Made by a program: the position numbers and the translations under genes | DNA from: Schistocephalus solidus | Lineage: Eukaryota; Platyhelminthes; Cestoda; Diphyllobothriidea; Diphyllobothriidae | DNA length: 64,000 bases | Direction: 5' to 3' | Assembly: GCA_017591395.1 (NCBI GenBank) | Contig: WEDG01004147.1 | Coordinates: forward strand, 124,001 to 188,000 | Part shown: piece by piece, positions 35,121 through 45,689 of the stretch | Layout: each line of letters begins with the position of its first letter | Position numbering within the stretch: position 1 is the stretch's first letter | The notes under the pieces: generated by a model | What the model was told of the DNA's origin: nothing | The model's input: only the letters and a program-made list of their open reading frames with translations | Database searches by the model: none

Positions 35121-35300
35121 AATAAGCCATAAATGGCCTTTCACGTATCGAGTGTCTTGGTTGATAGAGCTATACTGCCTCTTTTACTAGTCGCCGTGTG
35201 GTTACTGGCGTTGCTCGAGAGTCAGCCCAAGGCATAAAGGGACGAGTCCGTCCCGTAACCGATTGGTGAGCGTCCACTTCACCAAACTGACTAATCCCAG
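35121..35300 (-). repeat. SINE copy, second in tandem
   Basis: Contains CTAATAAGCCATAAATGGCC, then GTTGCTCGAGAGTCAGCCC, GACGAGTCCGTCCCGTAACC and GATTGGTGAGCG. Adjacent copies in the same orientation suggest insertion of one SINE next to another or a duplication. Confidence 0.5.
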
Positions 35301-35454
35301 TAGGCGGAAGCAGTAGAACAGTAAATAGCATCTTCCAACACCTCATGTTATGCACGAATAATGTGAAACAATTTTAACTACAATAGGCCCAATGCTCTTA
35401 TCCAGTCGCAGTCAAATACCCATCTGTGGCCGTAGACTCAATATGAAATTTTAT

Positions 35455-35564
35455 TACAAAGAGGCGGCTTTCCAAGAAGCAGTACAGAATCAGAAGATGC
35501 GATCACTGGAACAGGAAGTTTATGCGTCCGACGTTTCAGATTCTCGTTGGAACCCACCCTCAGA
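35455..35564 (-). mobile_element. PLE-type terminal piece, left arm of inverted repeat
   Basis: The - strand sequence (TGTCTCTGAGGGTGGGTT onward to CGGACGCATAAACTTCCTG) is homologous to the + strand at 35799-35900. The two pieces point away from each other around a tandem duplication. Confidence 0.6.
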
Positions 35565-35568
35565 GACA
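35524..35568 (-). ncRNA. Degenerate hammerhead ribozyme (left arm)
   Basis: The - strand gives stem I TGTCT, core CTGAGGG (two changes from CTGATGA), T, stem II GGGTT/AATCT, GAAA, then the palindromic ACGT and C at the expected cleavage site, then GGACG to close stem I. The architecture is complete but the core is mutated. Confidence 0.5.
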
Positions 35569-35740
35569 GTCACAGGTAAGGCTGATGAGGGCGCCAGGAC
35601 TGCAGTATTTATAGGACTCTATTTATAGGAATTGTTTGGTTGGATTAGGTATGACAGTCACAGGTAAGGCTGATGAGGGCGCCAGGACTGCAGTATTTAT
35701 AGGACTCTATTTATAGGAATTGTTTGGTTGGATTAGGTAT
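35565..35740. repeat. Perfect 88-bp tandem duplication
   Basis: Two 88-bp units (35565-35652 and 35653-35740) read identically by eye, each starting GACAGTCACAGGTAAGG and ending GGTTGGATTAGGTAT. A third unit begins (GACAG) but then passes into the inverted arm. Each unit contains ACTGCAGTATTTATAGG, whose inverse lies at 35749-35766. Confidence 0.85.
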
Positions 35741-35744
35741 GACA

Positions 35745-35900
35745 GCTGCGCCCTATAAATACTGCACTCCTGGCGCCATTATAAGCCTTATCTGTGACTG
35801 TCTCTGGTGATGGGTTGGGGCGAGAATCCGAAACGTTGGACACATAAACTTCCTGTTCCAGCGATCTCATCTTCTTCCGTTGCATTGCGCAGAAGTGATT
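35745..35900 (+). mobile_element. PLE-type terminal piece, right arm of inverted repeat
   Basis: Starts GCGCCCTATAAATACTGCAC, continues through GGCGCC and AGCCTTATCTGTGACTG into the hammerhead motif, then ATAAACTTCCTGTTCCAGCG. The CCCTATAAAT box followed by a hammerhead is the same arrangement as after the PLE A nuclease gene at 13.5 kb. Confidence 0.6.
35799..35842 (+). ncRNA. Hammerhead ribozyme, near-complete type I
   Basis: Stem I is TGTCT (35799-35803) pairing with GGACA (35838-35842). The core is CTGGTGA (35804-35810; A6 to G compared with CUGANGA), then T. Stem II is GGGTT with AATCC around a GC-rich loop. GAAA (35830-35833) follows. The short palindromic stem III is ACGT (35833-35836) with U at the cleavage position 35837. 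Known: PLE-borne hammerheads have very short stem III and may act as dimers. One core base deviates, so activity is uncertain. Confidence 0.6.
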
Positions 35901-35904
35901 AATC

Positions 35905-37380
35905 GTCCGGAGTTGACGCTCGATTTTGCTGCTTCTTCGCGTTTCACACCATGAAGGAAAAATCGAGTCTCAATAAACTTTTTCTGACATTTCTTCCATC
36001 CTAATGTGTAGGAATCTGAAAGCGAATGGTAAGTATTCCAGCAAAATAAGAAAGCCCTTACGGAACTCGGTAAAAAGGTGTTGAATTAACACTTCTTCGT
36101 TTTCGAGGTCGAAAGAACACTTTTTAAAAAAAATACAAGTAAAGCAAGGTAGAAATCCTGCAGGCTCATACACCGCGCACAGGGAATCCATGATTGAAGT
36201 AAAACGAAAATTGAAGGCTGCATTGCATGCAGCCTCACGATAGCTTTTGGTCGTTTTAGAATATCAATAAAAATTGTAGGCAGTAAAGCTGTAGTCAGCA
36301 ATTTCTACTTTCCCGCCCAACTAGGAGAAAACGCATGAGCAAGGCACACTAGTGGACTGTGTTCGTATCAGCAACGCGACCATCAACAGTACCTTAAGGG
36401 CGGCGCTCGCAGACTAAATATGGACATCTCGTTTGAGCAATGCAAATCACAACGACATTCAGTAGAAACAAAACTCCTCTTAGGGGACTTTTACGCAACG
36501 CTGAATCCTTCTTCGCTCATAAAACCCATCGGAGCTGAAAGTGCTTTTTGCTGTACGTGCAAGTACGGCAGAATATTGGCATTATTTACAAGTTTTTTTT
36601 TTAACTGGGCACCCTAAGCAGTGATCTAGTCTGAAAAAACTTCCTAGGCAACCTTCGGGTTTCTTGGGTTTATGTATGAATTCTGAAACGATGCATGGTG
36701 TTTGACAGCGGCAGCCGGAAGAGGCCAGCGAGCCGAATAGTAAGAAAACGACTTTCCTGACCCGTACTGTTAAAAAACGTCCTATTTGCATCACACATTG
36801 TTCGGTTATAACTGAAGCTTGCGCACTCAAGCCAGCACACCATTTTGTAGTAGTGTCTCTGTTTAGTTTGAGAAGACTACTGGTTAAAAGCAGATGGTTC
36901 CGGTGAGCAGATGCTCCGCTTGTCAGACTGTATTGGTGGAATAACACCATTTTTCTTCTGCTCTCTACAGCCAGCTTGGTTTTCTAGTTGGTTTTCGGAT
37001 GCACAGCCAGCAAAGCCGAACCAGCGCTACTGAGACTCCATTACTCGTGTCCGTCCGTGAAAATTGATAGATGCCACAACTATTCATGCGGGGCCGTGCG
37101 TGAATAAGATTACATTGACGGAGAGGCGTCTACTTCCCCACCTATACGCCTCGAAGATAGTTCGACTGTCAAGTCCACCGTGTTCTCCAAAGCGTGGTGT
37201 TGCAGGGACGGTGATTTGCGCTGGATTACAGAGATTGTACCGTGTGGTCTCTCTACGTATGTACAAGTATATAGGTCAGAGCAGGGCAGGCGGTATTGGG
37301 AATGCAAGCCGATAACAAATGCCCCATATGCGAAGTGCGGTGGCACGCCCTGGTGCATGTTCACGCAGGGCCAGCCAACT
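35905..37380. other. No gene seen
   Basis: AT-rich unassigned DNA. ORFs of up to 122 codons on the - strand (36582-36950) have no recognisable domain or splice context. Confidence 0.4.
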
Positions 37381-37384
37381 CCGC

Positions 37385-37575
37385 CGGATCCCACCGCCAG
37401 CCTTGGTGACTCTGTCTTCACACCAGGTCCAAGTGGGTGAAGGTGAGAGAGTGTGACAGTGGTGCGCACGTGTACTATTCATATAAACAAATTCACGCGC
37501 AAGTAACCACCCCTGCACCCACCACTATATGGGGCACACGATGGACTTTGGGGACATCAACGGCCGAACTGTCGT
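37385..37575 (+). repeat. Dispersed repeat R2, copy 4
   Basis: Blocks GACTCTGTCTTCACACC, GAGAGTGTGACAGTGG, ACAAATTCACGCGCAAGTAA, GGGGCACACGATGGAC and CGGCCGAACTGTCG occur in the same order as at 41.6 kb. Confidence 0.5.
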
Positions 37576-37579
37576 GGCG

Positions 37580-38740
37580 GGGTTATCTCATCATCTGGTA
37601 ATCCCCCCCCTCGCCCCCAAACGTAACCACTTTCAGAGTGCTGTATTTGTTATTGTACGAAAAGGTCACGCATGATCGGCCTCGAACGTTCTCGCGGTGC
37701 AGACTGCAGGCGAGATCGAGCACCGTCGCTGATCTGCTATAAAGCCCCACTCCCCCAGCGGCTTCTGTCAGAATTCGAGTGCTCTCGATGTTGTGGTCAT
37801 GCCTGCGGCGGTACCAGCAACCTTCGACAAAATTAGAATGCCCGCAGTGCTTGGGCTCAAAGAAAGACCCGACGGGTTGAAACGCACAATAAAACTAATG
37901 CGTTGATTAGTACACAAAATACAACGCGAAAAAGTGGGCCTCGGACAGGGGCACTTCGGTGCCATTGTATAAAAGATCGGCGCCGGGCGGCTGGAGAGAG
38001 AGTGGGGGGGGGGGCAGAACCTGTTAGTAATTGCGACCTGATGTGGAGGGGAGTGGTGGGGAAGGTATGTGAGTGAAGAAATCGTGGACATGGCGGTTGT
38101 CAGGGCAGAGTCCTGAAGGGCAGGTAAGCGAACCATAATCAATGGAGACATGGTAAATAAGAGACATTCACGTGTTTACAGGGGCGGCAATGGATAATCG
38201 CAGACAGGAAGGCGAATTGGGGTAAAGTAGCGCGGAGGGATGCGGGAGGGGATAAAAAGTCGAACGTAGAAAATAATCTGCGCAGGAAGAGGAGGACAGG
38301 GGGAATCAGCAGTAAGTAACATTTTGCGAGGTTTTTACACAAAATCTACGTCATCGTCAATCTCCGCCGCATCGTACTCACCTCGCACACGAGCAAAAAT
38401 ACACATATACATCTGGGTGCGCGGATAGTCAGATAAGGTCGTAGATATCGTTGTGAAACGAGTGTGTTGGTGGTTTGAAAGCGCAGAAATTCCGATTGTC
38501 TTTCCCTCTGTATTTAACTCAGTGGTGAAATCATCTCATTTCTATGCAGTTCTTAGTACGCTATCACAAGGAACACCCTCGACTGGATGCTGCCACCTCT
38601 GGTTGGTGCAATAATTTGGCTATCGGTTGGTGGGTAGGCCGGAAAAAGAAAGGCGGGCGGGCGGTCAAACTGGATGCGATGGAGTAAGTTTGTGACTTGG
38701 GGGTAAAGAAGGGACAGCAAAATAGCTCTTCAGGTCGACG
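37580..38740. other. GC-richer non-coding stretch
   Basis: Contains C and G homopolymers (37606-37613, 38006-38015) and a 127-codon - strand frame (37768-38151) rich in Pro/Ser without a recognised domain. No gene is assigned. Confidence 0.35.
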
Positions 38741-38796
38741 GTGATTGAAACAGCAGACGTGGTGTGTGTGGTGAAGAACTGTGTTGCCATTCAGCT

Positions 38797-39073
38797 TGCC
38801 TTAACTAAATTCGGTGTGTGCTGCTGGGAGGAAGCAGTCGGCGCGAGGGTGTCACCTGAAGCTGCTGTCCCCGATGGGTCAGGGGAGGTGGCGGAAACCG
38901 TGTGCGACGAGGTCGGTATAATCGTAGTTAGGGCGGAAGGGAGCAGAGGAGCCTCGGTCTGTCCGTCACTCGGAGCGCAGTCCACTAGTTTGGACCCAGG
39001 CGGAATCGGATCCACGATGTTACGGTACTCTCCGTGTAACCAGTAGGTGCGTTGGGAACCCTTCCCCTGGAAA
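38797..39073 (-). CDS. Possible terminal exon, protein not recognised
   Basis: On the - strand a pyrimidine-rich tract, CTACTTCCCTTTCCAG, is followed by an open frame starting GKGSQRTYWLHGEYRNIVDP and continuing IPPGSKLVDCAPSDGQTEAP. It then turns Ser/Thr/Pro-rich and ends NLVKAS before a TGA. Base composition is more GC-rich than its surroundings and the acceptor is good, so it could be a real last exon. No other exon was found to pair with it and no family fits. Low-complexity tails also arise by chance. Confidence 0.25.
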
Positions 39074-39119
39074 GGGAAGTAGACAGCAGCTCGTTCAGTT
39101 ATTTTTTTCATAAAGGGTA

Positions 39120-41080
39120 TCGAGTTTGTTTAGGCAAGAAAAATTTGGTCTACAGAATCAGAAAAGTTTCAGCCGCTAATGGGACCTGCTACAAAGGCTC
39201 AAACAGGCTGTCATTATAGGGTCGATTTAAGGCACGGGGAGCGGCAACAGATGGTTCGAGTGAGATATCGCAGCAGGGCATATGGCGGCTTACTCACACG
39301 AATAATTGAGTAAGCTGAAAAGAAGACATAGAACCATCGTGGGGATCGTTCATCTATCAAAACCAGCAGGAAAATGGTTCCGTGACTCAATGCTGTAAAG
39401 CTGAACTACTTAACACCCAATGATAAAAGAATCCAGGCTCTAATCCCAAGTTATGCAAACCTGGAGTATGGCTGCCGACGACGGCGAATAAGTCAGAAAT
39501 GGTCATTCCAGGCCTCCTTGTACTGCACTGGCATTGGTCGCTAGACAACTGCCTACAAGAGCTGTGTTTGTATGGAAGAGTTTGAATTTTTATACTCGAG
39601 ACACGACATCAGTTGAGAAGCACCGGTCGGTCAGAGTCCACGTGCTATTTTCCTTCACTTCAGTCACAGACGTTCAATAATTTACCAAATATGGATCACC
39701 CTCGTGAGGTGATGTACCATCCCGGCCTCACCCTCAAGCCACGTTTTTATCGAAGTATTGCTGCTCATTCTTTGTTTCAGCATACTACCAGTCTGAGGTA
39801 AAGAAACTGAATTCAGAGCATACTTGCTAGATCGTGAGTGCCTGCGTCAAGACAACTTCTGCTGTCCTGTTTCTGAATACGATGTTCTGTCTGTTTACTC
39901 TAACTAAAGCTTATAGTTCGCCATGCTCCTACTTTCAAGGCTGACCTCGTAGGTTTATGACGCACGCGGGAGTGTGAATCAAAAGTAAAAGGAAACTACA
40001 GTGTGAGGAACAAACGAAGAAATTGACAAACCCTCTCTCAAATTAAGAATATACCTATGTTGATTAAAAACGTTTGAGAAAGTACTAAACGTAAGTGATG
40101 CACAAGCCAACAGCTGCGCAACGAACCCGGTTTGAAATTCGAGAAAGGCGGGGGCTTCCGGAAAATATTACTCTGTGTCTGTTAGACACTAACAATGCGG
40201 TTAACCTGGGAACTAAGCTCCTACAAGTGAACTTTTCCGCACAGTTACAAGACCACTTGTTTTAAAATGAAGTTGGAACAATTTTGCGTAAACGATAAGT
40301 TTTCGTGCAGGAGTAAAAAGATGGGGATCGACCGTAAAACGGTTAAAAGTAATAGCAAATTAAACTAGTCCAGAAATGGCTGCCCGATAATTATAAGACC
40401 ATCAAAGGTGCCAGCGTCTCTTCGCTTCTTGGATGGAAATTGTGACACTATGTACATTTAAACTGTACTGCTACCACCAAACAGTAGTTATGTAAATTCT
40501 TTGAGTCACACAGAAAAAATCGATTTGATCCCCACAACTGCAACACTCGATATCGCAAAAACCGTTTTGGTTTAGGAGGAAGAACCTTCAACACAAAGCG
40601 GTTGAATGGTTCGCATACGCGAGTTCCGAATACTAATTACACTAATGGGAACCGACTGTAATTATCTAACCACGATAAAGTGAGACCTGGCCTTAATCTT
40701 AGCCAACTGAAAGGGGAGAGTTAACCATAACTATTTATTTTCCTCAGTCTTAGGTATGCAGAAATCACAAGGGGAACGCCTTACGGTGCTACATGCGTTT
40801 GGACACCTCAGCGACCCTTTTGATACTATTTTAGGTAATTACAGCTTACAGGTTATTAAAGCATCATTTATGGTGGAAACTCACTCCCATGGTAGATGTA
40901 CTGGGCCAATTAATGACTTTTCTCAGACATACGCAACGTCTGACCCAGACAAGCGAAAATCACCTCTTTAAACGATGGACTTTGAGTCACGATTTGTTGC
41001 CCAACTTGTGCTATTTATTGCCCCTACACCCCTCCTCTTCCATCCTTTCCTCTTCCTAACAATAATGATGATGATGATGG
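39120..41080. other. No gene seen
   Basis: Unassigned AT-rich DNA with one SINE tail (39465-39535: GACGACGGCGAATAAGTCAG, AAATGGTCATTCCAGGC). No exon supported. Confidence 0.4.
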
Positions 41081-41194
41081 TTGTGGTGGTGGTCGCCCTC
41101 CCCCGCATCCGGTCTTCTTGACTTTGTCATGACCCCGGGGATAGTTGGGGGTAGGAAGAGAGAGTACGGTAACGATAAGCGCCGTGGGTTGGAA

Positions 41195-41370
41195 GGTCGC
41201 CAACTGACAATTACACTCAGACCTTGCAGTCAGTCTAAGGTGTGTTGTGTGGAGTGGCTGACTGGTGGATTGAGAGTCAGGCTGCGATGGCTACTTCTTA
41301 ACGTGACCTCTGGCTATCTTACACATGTAAGATGTGAGCCGTTCAGCCCCCTGTTGTGTGAAATTCTAGT
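41195..41370 (+). repeat. Dispersed repeat R2, copy 5
   Basis: Contains GGTTGGAAGGTCGCCAACTG and GTGGAGTGGCTGACTGG with GAGAGTCAGGCTGC, repeated almost unchanged at 41580-41700. Together the two form a direct repeat of about 400-bp period. Confidence 0.6.
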
Positions 41371-41574
41371 GCTCGTGTTTGGGGGGCCATGTCGTGTACG
41401 TAGTACACGTAGACGAGGTCAACAGCAGCTGCGCCCACTTCCGCGTCAGACAACTGACCGGCTCGGACAGTGGTTTGACTGTGGGGGTGGGGGAGAGAGT
41501 GAGGTCAACGGCTCAGCGCATACTCCTCACTATAAACAATCTGACGCGCTTGAAACAATCACGGTGCGCTAAAA

Positions 41575-41920
41575 GCCGTGGCTTGGAAGGTTGCCAAACT
41601 GACGGGATAACTCGGACAGCGTGGTCAGCCCAATGTGTGTTTTGTGTGGAGTGGCTGACTGGCGGACTGAGAGTCAGGCTGCAAGGGCTCCTTCTTAATG
41701 TATCCTTTATGGCACTCCCACTCCGGTCTTCTAGACTCTGTCATCACGCCGGGCTCAGGTGGGGTAGGAGGAGAGAGTGCGGTAGCTGCAGCGCAAGGCT
41801 ACTATCACTTAAAACTAATTCACGCGCAAGTCACCGTCCCTGCACCACCCTTCCGTGGAGCATACGGTGGACATAGTCGAAATCGACGGTCGAACTGTCG
41901 GTGGTGGTGGTGGTGGTGGT
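41575..41920 (+). repeat. Dispersed repeat R2, copy 6 (most complete)
   Basis: Blocks in order: GGCTTGGAAGGTTGCCAA, GTGGAGTGGCTGACTGGCGG, GACTCTGTCATCACGCCGGG, ACTAATTCACGCGCAAGTCA, GTGGAGCATACGGTGGACA and CGGTCGAACTGTCG. It ends in a (GGT)n run at 41900-41920. It serves as the reference for the shorter copies elsewhere in the window. Confidence 0.6.
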
Positions 41921-41929
41921 GACTGTTAT

Positions 41930-44900
41930 CAAAATTATCCTCAAATAAGCGGCACAGCTCATAAATAGGAAGGCCTCGCTACCAAACCTACTGAACCAAC
42001 TTGAGCAATACGAAGATTTTGAACAGCCAATGTGAGAAAAAGCACAAAAGTAAAGTTAATAACCTTCATTTCCACAAGACCACGTTCAGTCATGATAAAG
42101 CAGCTAAGTTGTCGGAGGATGCTCATTGTTTGCTGGCTAATATGGATCTTGAGGGCTAAAACAAAAAAAAAATAAAGTTTGCGATACACCTTAGGAAACA
42201 GCTGAGGGAGCGTGTTACAAGACTTAAGCACAAAAGATTATACGGGGACGAGCGACGATAAGGTATTCGAATTCCACAAATCACACAAGTAGTCACTGGC
42301 ACTAAAAACAACGATCGCATGCATAACGCGGACCCAAACAGATGCTGTCTTACCGATATGGCGACGCAAAACGAAATTTCATCGGCAATTAATACTTTTT
42401 TTAAATTACGATGCTATGAAGGTCGGGCTTAACTTTATCGTTTGTGTATATTTTGGAAACACTTTCCACGGAAATAGACACTGGGAAGGTTTGAGAATAA
42501 GGCAATCTTACTAATTTTATATCATCAAAAGAGCTGTGCTGTGTGAAAAGATCACCTTCATATGCGAAAATTGTCTGAAGCCGATAAACAGGAAGTGGGC
42601 ATGTTGAGAAGTAGACACGATCGATGACACAAAAACCATATTCGCCTGGCCCTTCGAATTCACGCTGCAACGCCTCATCAGCGACAGCACCACACATGGG
42701 TATGTAATGGTGCCTCTGATTATGGGTTCGAGCATGAATCCGAAATGCCGGCTGATAAAATTCTTGGTCCCGTGGCCACGCCTACTTCTCAACTGTTACC
42801 TGAGACCCACGTGTTCACTTGTCACCATGTTATTCGCAAAAGGGTGGCATTAAAACGGTTACATTTGTTGCAGGACGGGGTTCACGTTTATATCAAAGCT
42901 CAAGCCAAAAAGTCTCGCAAGCCATTGCATGGTGCGAACCCATCCAAAGTCCCTTGCAGCCGACAGGAGCGCGTGGCCCTGAAGCTGGGCTTTTGTCGCA
43001 AGGACTAATAATGAAATTGTCAGTGTTTGTGCTCGGAGTCTTGACACTGACTAGCTGGCTAGGTCAAAAAATTGGAGAAAACCATAACTGTTTCCCCTAT
43101 CATGTTCGGTTACGCTGCTCAATTCGTACTTTGCCTAAGAATTGTGATGTTAAGCCATGAAAACTACTTCAGTAAAAGGTTCTTCGGGTAGAGAACCTAG
43201 TCACATTTAGAATTACTCTCTAGAAAAGGAGACCTGCTCCAGTAAATAATTATAACACGTGAACAAACGTACGCAATCCGTTGCTCTCCATTCGCGAGGA
43301 AGTGTTTACTGTGTCGCCAAAGAGACAATAGCGGGGCATCTTTAGACCAACCACACCTGCACATACTGGGCCTAAAATAGAAAGAGTGGAGCTTAGAAGG
43401 CAGGCTTTGTGTAAAACTTGTGATCATAACAGAGACTGTATGTCCGAAAGGTCCGATGTCTACGCAACGCGCAAACATATTTATCCGTCGTCTCTTATTT
43501 GTGCATGTGAAATTACTTTGGATGTGGCAAGCTTTGTGGTGATGGCAGGCGACTGCAATAAAAACCTCGAGCGAAACATGCATAAATCAAACAATACCCT
43601 ATTGTAAAGGGTGTGATACCCGATCCCTACTAGGATCGCATGCGTCTATACAAGTAATGATTAAAATGCAAAATCGTTTAAAAGAATGACTAATTTAATC
43701 TGAGGTGCTGCTGTAGGGTAATTTAGGTTTTATTTCGGTTTTTAGGGCAGTTCCTTGATGTGCAAATAATTTTCCCCGGCTCCTAAGTTGAAATAGATCG
43801 ACGTACGTATTCATCTACTGCCTAACGAATTCCTCGTTCTAGGGCTGTATCTTGATAACTCCGGACTGGCAAGATCGAATCCCTCGCATAGAGGATGACA
43901 TCTGTAGCATATGGGGAATCGACGTAGAAACCAGTTAACACTTATTGACGAGATGCACGTCCAAATCATGTCCGGACACCGAAGAAGAACGCTTGTGGAA
44001 TTAATCTCGACCCTCTAAAGGATGCTAGTGATAGGGGAACCATAACAAAAGCTTGCTCAAGTTCCATGCGCATTGAGGTCGGAGAGGTTCACAGTTCACT
44101 CTGTATAAGGAAGTGCATTATCAGTCTTGGAAAATGCTCCAGAAGCGAAAACCACCTCCAAGGTTCTTCATTCAGACATAAACTCGGTAAACAAAACGTC
44201 TCCCATAAAAGAACGAACCCCACTGGGTTGCCAGTGGCTCAAAGTTTGTAGCTAAGAGATTAGTACTATAGAAGGAGCGTTCGGTGTAGTGGGCACGAAA
44301 CCGAATTCAACTTCGGTTGCTTTCTTTCAACACTGACATTACTTCACAGCCACGAGCCCACTCCTGGACCTGCTACACCGACTCAACCTATAGTATCCCA
44401 ATAATGGCAATAGTTTCCTGCTCAAAAATAACAAAGTAGTCTCTGCCACCCGGAACTTCATTGTAATTGTAAACGGGGTACAAACAGAAACTTGCTATTT
44501 ATATACTTCCTCGGGCTTTTGGTGAGGTAAGGATGCTTCGCTGTTCGCAGATACAACATCAGGTCAAGCTAGCCTGCACGTTGAGCGCTGAATATTCCAG
44601 TTCCAGATTCTATCAGCGATAGAGGCCACTAATAGGGAGGCGAAACCGAAGACCATAGAAAAAGGGGGCCCCAGACATCTAAATTTCAAACCATTATTTG
44701 TTTTGTGGCAAAATCCCACTTCCGCTAGCCATTGGGCAACAACGGTGTTGAGGTTTCATGCGCACCAGCTATACAGAATAAGAAATGACCTTTCAAGTAA
44801 ATGCGCGAAACCAGAATTAGACGTATACAGCTACACAGGGCTACCTGTCAGGTTTGTGAAAGGCCTCATCAGGAACAGTTCAGTCCACCTGGGAATAGAA

Positions 44901-45138
44901 GTATAAAAAGTTGTTCTAAAACAAATCCTTGTTCAGCACTTTTCTCGCACAGAGGGTAATAACCCACTACCCAAAGTCCGGAAGTAACCACTGTTCAAGG
45001 CTCCAGGAAACAATCAGTTTTTAAGGCATTTAACTATTAGACGAAGTCGGAGCATGAGCTGAGGAAGTCTACTGCAGCAGTTTACAGCGAATGGGTGAGC
45101 AAAATTAAAATATCTGCATGTAGTATGAGTCGGATTAC
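41930..45138. other. Stretch below the last guanylate cyclase exon; no exon found
   Basis: The next exon of the cyclase gene (catalytic end, with the N-T-A-S-R motif) should lie at lower coordinates, but no candidate was seen here by eye. A + strand patch at ~42790-42880 (T-H-V-F-T-C-H-H-V) faintly recalls the end of a Ty3-type integrase but is too weak to call. Confidence 0.4.
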
Positions 45139-45379
45139 CTGAATGGATACCAATACGAAGTTGGAGCTTCCTATCCGGTCTGTGAGGAATCGAAAAGGTC
45201 TTCATGGTCTTCAGAAACTCAATGGACATCCTCGCAATCTCACGTGCGTGAGTATCATTGCGCTGCGGAAGGCCGGACGCCACCATATAGGCATCTCCGA
45301 TGGTTTCCACTTTGTACACATCAAACCTCTCAATGATCGAATCAAACAGGGTGTACAGCCGGTTGAGGAGTTCGACAAC
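45139..45379 (-). CDS. Receptor guanylate cyclase, catalytic-domain exon (H)
   Basis: Last visible exon. The acceptor CTAAACAG at 45380-45387 precedes 80 codons plus one base, followed by donor GTAATC. It reads [20 protein letters not shown], then [20 protein letters not shown] and ends L-R-I-G-I-H-S-G. Known: in class III cyclases the Asp of IGDAYM binds the second metal and the Glu of KVETIGD selects guanine, so guanylate rather than adenylate specificity is predicted. Phase 0 at the start joins it to the exon ending at 49222. The remaining part (P-V-x-A-G-V-V-G, N-T-A-S-R) is not seen in the window. Confidence 0.92.
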
Positions 45380-45689
45380 CTGTTTAGAATGCAGAAAATT
45401 AATTGATTCCCGATGGCATGTGGAGACAAAAACGAGTCAAGTGTTAAGTAATTCAAGAGGGACCTTGAGTCTTTAGAAATAACAACAAAATATAAAGTGT
45501 GAAAGATATGATTGATAAAACGATGTCTGTGGATTCTCATGCATTTAGAAAATGATATTTAATTTCATAAACTCTGGCTTTTTACTCTCGCAAAGCGTAA
45601 ATACATTTTACGACACCCTCTATATAGCAAACATGTCACAGCTGTTACATTTCGTTAACAACCCACTGTATTATTTACGCCACACTAGT

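Noticed and set aside
35565..35740. CTGATGAGGGCGCC in the 88-bp units as a hammerhead core
   Set aside because: No GAAA in reach and no complementary stem I; the real motif in this family lies on the other strand next to it.
42745..43008. Possible Ty3/gypsy integrase tail (THVFTCHHV)
   Set aside because: Only a few residues resemble the H-V-F-V-R-x-D motif; no protease, RT, RNase H or LTR was found nearby.
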